A stretch of 64,000 nt of DNA. Origin: Dyadobacter jiangsuensis (GTDB taxonomy: Bacteria > Bacteroidota > Bacteroidia > Cytophagales > Spirosomataceae). The notes beneath the pieces are model-generated. The model ran no database searches and was not told the DNA's origin. It saw nothing but the letters and a program-made list of their open reading frames with translations. Of this stretch, positions 60,718 to 64,000 are shown piece by piece. The position numbers were made by a program, and so were the translations under genes. Where the stretch lies: assembly GCF_003014695.1 (NCBI RefSeq), contig NZ_PYAS01000002.1:619230-683229 (forward strand), read 5' to 3'. Position 1 is the stretch's first letter; every line of letters begins with the position of its first letter.

Positions 60718-61428
60718 TTAATTCATGGAAACCAGCGTGCTGCCTCTGAGGACGGGAACAACGTCGTACAGGTCGGTTTGCAGGCAGTAGGAAATGTCTT
60801 TCTGAATGCCCAGCCGTTGCAGGCGTCTTACGTGCGAGGAGTTAGAAACACTCGCCAGCAGGTTGTCGCGGCTTTGCAGGTATAAACGCTGCGCCATCAG
60901 CGTTCCGTCTTCTAGCAGCATAAATTGGTCCTTCAACGCTTCTGCTAATGCCCCGGCAAACAAAGTATCTTCGAGGTTGGGACGGCCTTTCCAGCCCGCG
61001 CATAGTACAAGCACATCATAAGGTTCAGTTTTCAAATGATTGGCCAATGCACCCAGGTTCAGGAACGAGCCGATCATCACTTTCACCGCGGCAGATTTCG
61101 CTTTGGAAATAGATAATGTCCCATTGGTGGTCGTCATCGCGATCTGCGCGCCGATGAGGCTTTCATGCATGTAGCTGAACGGCGAGTTATCCAGGTCGAA
61201 ACCTTCTACTTTCCGTGCATCACGCTCGGCAGCGGCTATATATCCTTTGTCTTGCAGGAATTTACATTCCTCTACACTCGCCACCGGAGTAATGCTTTTT
61301 ACCCCGTAAGCGAGGCCGGTTACCATGCAGGAAGTGGCCCTGAAAATATCGGCCACTACCACTATTGAATTATCGAGTTTGTGTAAATGAAGTAAATCCG
61401 GAGTAAGACAAACGTCAAGTTGTTTCAT
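60718..61428 (-). CDS. comB: 2-phosphosulfolactate phosphatase-family protein
   Basis: A 236-residue protein of the ComB family: LDVCLTPDLLHLHKLDNS, VVVADIFRATSCMVTGLAYG, AAERDARKVEGFDLDNSPFS, MTTTNGTLSI and LCAGWKGRPNLEDTLFAGAL (near residue 150) are characteristic. ComB hydrolyses 2-phosphosulfolactate to sulfolactate, an early step of coenzyme M synthesis in archaea. In Bacteroidota, with no coenzyme M, it may serve sulfolactate or sulfonate metabolism, but this is inference. It lies 30 bp after gcvT and before the Ig-repeat gene. Length matches the family. Confidence 0.9.
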   Translation of the reverse strand: MKQLDVCLTPDLLHLHKLDNSIVVVADIFRATSCMVTGLAYGVKSITPVASVEECKFLQDKGYIAAAERDARKVEGFDLDNSPFSYMHESLIGAQIAMTTTNGTLSISKAKSAAVKVMIGSFLNLGALANHLKTEPYDVLVLCAGWKGRPNLEDTLFAGALAEALKDQFMLLEDGTLMAQRLYLQSRDNLLASVSNSSHVRRLQRLGIQKDISYCLQTDLYDVVPVLRGSTLVSMN

Positions 61429-61458
61429 AAAAATGCAATCGGACTTGAATAGGAGGGA

Positions 61459-62541
61459 TTAGTTTTTTACAAAAGGCGTTTTCACAACCTGCGCTTTTAA
61501 CAGTCTGTCGCGGACTTTTACGAAAATTTCGGTGCCGGCTTTGCTGAATTCGGTCGGAACGTAGCCCAATCCGATGCCTTTCTGCAAAGTAGGCGACTGG
61601 GTACCGGACGTGACCTCGCCGAGTTTGTTACCCGCTGCATCGCACAGCTCATAATGCCCGCGTGGAATGCCGCGGTCGATCATTTCGAAACCGATCAATT
61701 TCCTTTTCAATCCGGCTTCTTTCTGCGTCTTCAATGCTTCGGAATTGATAAAATCTTTGGTGAATTTGGTTACCCAACCGAGGCCGGCTTCCAAAGGCGA
61801 CGTTTCGTCGTCGATATCGTTACCGTAGAGGCAGAATGCCTTTTCCAGTCGCAGCGTATCGCGTGCGCCGAGGCCAACCGGCTTGATACCGAACTCGGCA
61901 CCTGCTTCGAAAATGGCGTCCCACATTTTCTCGGCATCCTCATTCTTTACATATATTTCAAAACCTCCCGCACCGGTGTAGCCGGTTGCGGAAATGATAA
62001 TGTCTTTAATACCCGCCATTTCGCCGATTTTGAAGGTATAGTACTCCATTGAAGCGAGGTCGACATGGGTTAATTTCTGTAACGCCGCAGTAGCACCAGG
62101 TCCTTGCACTGCCAGCAGGCAAAGCGAATCCGACAGGTTTTCCATTGCCACGCCTTCGGTATTGTGGCTCTGGATCCAGTTCCAGTCCTTTTCGATGTTC
62201 GATGCATTCACGACCAGGAAATAATCATCCTCGGCAATGCGGTACACGAGCAGGTCGTCCACCACACCTCCGGTAGCGTTCGGCAGGTAACTGTATTGCA
62301 CTTTTCCGTCATACAAAGCAGTAGCGTCATTTGCGGATACTTTCTGGATCAATGCGAGCGCACCAGGCCCTTTTACGCTGAATTCGCCCATGTGCGATAC
62401 ATCAAAAACACCCACGGCATTTCTTACGGTGTGATGTTCATCCAGATCCGACGAGTAGCGGACAGGCATTTCAAAACCTGCAAACGGGACCATTTTTGCA
62501 CCTAAACGGATGTGGAGCTGATGTAAAGGGACTGTTTTCAT
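61459..62541 (-). CDS. gcvT: Glycine cleavage system aminomethyltransferase (T protein)
   Basis: A 360-residue tetrahydrofolate enzyme that takes the aminomethyl group from the lipoyl H protein and releases ammonia and methylene-THF. The start [20 protein letters not shown], then [11 protein letters not shown], is standard. [60 protein letters not shown] and [18 protein letters not shown] are GcvT signatures. Other glycine-cleavage genes are not in the window, as is common in this phylum. It is the first gene of the minus-strand series to udk and has a matching promoter upstream. Confidence 0.96.
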   Translation of the reverse strand: MKTVPLHQLHIRLGAKMVPFAGFEMPVRYSSDLDEHHTVRNAVGVFDVSHMGEFSVKGPGALALIQKVSANDATALYDGKVQYSYLPNATGGVVDDLLVYRIAEDDYFLVVNASNIEKDWNWIQSHNTEGVAMENLSDSLCLLAVQGPGATAALQKLTHVDLASMEYYTFKIGEMAGIKDIIISATGYTGAGGFEIYVKNEDAEKMWDAIFEAGAEFGIKPVGLGARDTLRLEKAFCLYGNDIDDETSPLEAGLGWVTKFTKDFINSEALKTQKEAGLKRKLIGFEMIDRGIPRGHYELCDAAGNKLGEVTSGTQSPTLQKGIGLGYVPTEFSKAGTEIFVKVRDRLLKAQVVKTPFVKN

Positions 62542-62569
62542 GAAGGATATTTGGTTTTACAATAATTCA

Positions 62570-62603
62570 CAAAAGTAGGGAATGCAGGTCAAAGCGACAC
62601 AAA
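62570..62603 (-). promoter_or_regulatory. Promoter candidate for the gcvT operon
   Basis: On the minus strand TTTG (62603-62600) and TACTTTTG (62577-62570, exact -7 match) are 22 bp apart, about 30 bp ahead of the gcvT start. Confidence 0.5.
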
Positions 62604-62701
62604 AAACTGTTTTTTCAATGTCCGTAGAGTGCATTTTGAAGTATATTGTTAAAAAATAGGTCAAAACTTTTATCCATCGGCGGCTGCCGGTTTTCAGGAA
62701 T

Positions 62702-63871
62702 ATGAATAAACGACTATTGTTCTCGATGGCATTTTCAATAGCGGGCAGTGCATTTGCGCAAACGGCCACTTTCAAAGGCGAGACGATCGACGATAAGGTG
62801 AGTATCGGCTACGGGGTAGCTTCCGGCGATGTGGATGGCGACGGGAAACTGGATATTCTCATGGCCGACAAAAAGGAAATTGTATGGTATAAAAATCCCG
62901 GGAAAAAGGACGGCGCATGGACGCGCTACGTGATCGCGAAGGATCTCACCGAGCAGGATAACGTCTGCATTGCTGCCCGTGATATCGACGGCGACGGCAA
63001 GGTGGAAGTGGCCGTTGGGGCAGGTTGGAACCCGTCCGAGACCAAGGATTTGAAAACCTCGGGCGCCGTATTCTATATGGTAGCCCCGGACGATCGCACG
63101 AAACCCTGGGAGCCGGTGCGCCTGCATCACGAGGTAACCATTCACCGGATGCATTGGGTTAAAACGGCCGACGGTCCGTTCCAATTGGCCGTATTGCCAT
63201 TGCATGGCGAGGGAAATACCGGAGGAAACGGGGTGGGCGTGAAGCTGATCGTTTTTGACGTTCCTGAAAATAAAAAGGGAATCTGGACTTACAATTTGAT
63301 CGAAACCAACATGCATATGACCCACAACTTCCAGCCCATGGAAATCCCCGGTAGAATGGCCGGATTGTCCATTGCGAGCAAAGAGGGGGTGCAGGTGTTC
63401 CTGAACGGAGCAGATGGCTGGGCGCCTTCGGGCAACTGGATGGTACCGGAGCGTGGGGTAGGAGAGATCAGAACGGGAAGTTTGGGTAAAAAGCAATTGT
63501 TTACCGCCACCATTGAACCCATGCACGGTACTGCATTGGTAGTTTATACCAAAGATAGCCGCACCGTGCTCACCGACCGTATTAAAGAAGGCCACGCATT
63601 GGCCTGCGCCGATTTCTTCGGGCAAGGCCGCGACCAGGTGGTAATGGGCTGGCGTAACCCGAACGTGACCGGCGAAACCGGCGTGCGCATTTACGTGGGC
63701 TCCGATCCCGAAGGCAAGAAATGGACGGAATACACTTTGGATGAGAGCATCAAAATCGCATGCGAGGACCTGTTGCCTGCCGACCTGGATGGCGATGGAG
63801 ACCTGGATATTATCGCGGCAGGCCGTGCGACGCATAACCTGGTAGTGTATTGGAATCAGCGGAAGAAATAG
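62702..63871 (+). CDS. Secreted FG-GAP/VCBS repeat protein
   Basis: A 389-residue exported protein with a signal peptide to about residue 19 (MNKRLLFSMAFSIAGSAFAQ). Propeller repeats carry Ca-binding loops: GDVDGDGKLDILMAD, DIDGDGKVEVAVGAG, DFFGQGRDQVVMGW and DLDGDGDLDIIAAGRATHNL. Between them are blades with RMHWVKTADGPFQLAVLPLH and NMHMTHNFQPMEIPGRMAG. It is related to the protein at 41397-42605 and lacks a T9SS domain. Similar proteins in Bacteroidota often sit with sugar-oxidising or ulvan/alginate-type genes; here it stands alone, divergent from gcvT. Ligand unknown. Confidence 0.84.
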   Translation: MNKRLLFSMAFSIAGSAFAQTATFKGETIDDKVSIGYGVASGDVDGDGKLDILMADKKEIVWYKNPGKKDGAWTRYVIAKDLTEQDNVCIAARDIDGDGKVEVAVGAGWNPSETKDLKTSGAVFYMVAPDDRTKPWEPVRLHHEVTIHRMHWVKTADGPFQLAVLPLHGEGNTGGNGVGVKLIVFDVPENKKGIWTYNLIETNMHMTHNFQPMEIPGRMAGLSIASKEGVQVFLNGADGWAPSGNWMVPERGVGEIRTGSLGKKQLFTATIEPMHGTALVVYTKDSRTVLTDRIKEGHALACADFFGQGRDQVVMGWRNPNVTGETGVRIYVGSDPEGKKWTEYTLDESIKIACEDLLPADLDGDGDLDIIAAGRATHNLVVYWNQRKK

Positions 63872-63888
63872 AATGGTTTAAAACGATT

Positions 63889-63914
63889 GTCAGCCTGAGC
63901 GAAGTGAGGGTGAC
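63889..63914. repeat. Short hairpin repeat with GAGCGAAGTG loop
   Basis: GTCAGCCT and AGGGTGAC (63907-63914) pair with one mismatch around GAGCGAAGTG. The core GAGCGAAGT resembles, from memory, a short interspersed hairpin seen between genes of many Bacteroidota. Confidence 0.45.
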
Positions 63915-63922
63915 CCAAAAGC

Positions 63923-63959
63923 AAAAGCCCTTTTTCTACTATGTAGAACGAGGGCTTTT
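63923..63959 (+). terminator. Intrinsic terminator at the window end
   Basis: AAAAGCCCT (63923-63931) pairs with AGGGCTTTT (63951-63959), with an inner TTCTAC/GTAGAA pair, and is followed by TTTGTATTTTT. It ends the transcript of the FG-GAP gene. Confidence 0.85.
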
Positions 63960-64000
63960 TTGTATTTTTAATTACGACATTAGAAATACATGGGCAAGAT

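Noticed and set aside
63990..64000. ATG GGC AAG at the right edge, possibly the start of another gene
   Set aside because: Only three codons are visible, so it cannot be supported.

Overview
The window looks like chromosomal DNA of a Bacteroidota bacterium of the Cytophagales, probably Dyadobacter or a close relative in the Spirosomataceae. This is inferred from gene content, not from a marker gene. The evidence is: two SusC/SusD pairs behind an ECF sigma/FecR switch, several proteins with type IX secretion (T9SS) C-terminal sorting domains, a PorZ homologue, LytS/LytTR signalling, lipoproteins with acidic export signals after the lipobox Cys, and -7 promoter boxes of the Bacteroidota type (TAnnTTTG). 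No rRNA, tRNA, transposase, phage module or CRISPR array was seen.

Layout. 0-2.1 kb: two related lipoprotein genes (the first cut by the window edge) around a SHOCT-domain gene. 2.3-4.7 kb: an MscS channel and ahcY, convergent on a shared hairpin terminator. 4.9-10.4 kb: a LytS-type kinase and LytTR regulator, followed by four envelope genes of unknown role. Matching pairs of GTCGAC-centred direct repeats lie in front of both units. 10.4-13.2 kb (minus strand): AhpD-like protein, peroxiredoxin, murF. 13.3-18 kb: a T9SS-exported FG-GAP protein, the rhamnose transporter rhaT and a DUF6786-like lipoprotein. 18-34.2 kb: a polysaccharide-utilisation-like locus made of ECF sigma, FecR, SusC with STN domain, SusD, a second SusC/SusD pair and two GH71/99-like secreted proteins, which are separated by a head-to-head array of about 50-bp palindromic repeats.

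34.3-37.6 kb: two tandem paralogues with a peptidase S74 chaperone domain, duplicated together with their upstream region, then a T9SS-sorted protein. 37.8-43.5 kb: a large secreted dehydrogenase-like/HEAT/cytochrome c lipoprotein, an FG-GAP protein and a D-tagatose 3-epimerase-type enzyme, an apparent sugar-oxidation/isomerisation operon. 43.6-46.6 kb: Uma2 nuclease-like protein, malate:quinone oxidoreductase and a collagen-like lipoprotein. 46.9-53.2 kb: two large tandem C25 (gingipain-like) peptidases with T9SS signals.

53.2-55.4 kb (minus strand) is the most interesting spot. A 51-codon gene encodes a peptide with the hallmarks of a lasso-peptide precursor (YxxP leader motif, Thr at -2, core starting with Gly and Asp at 8-10). 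Forty-one bases after it comes an AsnB-like protein lacking the glutaminase cysteine, as expected for a lasso cyclase. No leader peptidase or recognition-element gene is adjacent. 55.4-62.5 kb is a long minus-strand series: gcvT, comB, an Ig-repeat protein, porZ, udk and a lipoprotein. The window ends with another FG-GAP protein and a terminator.
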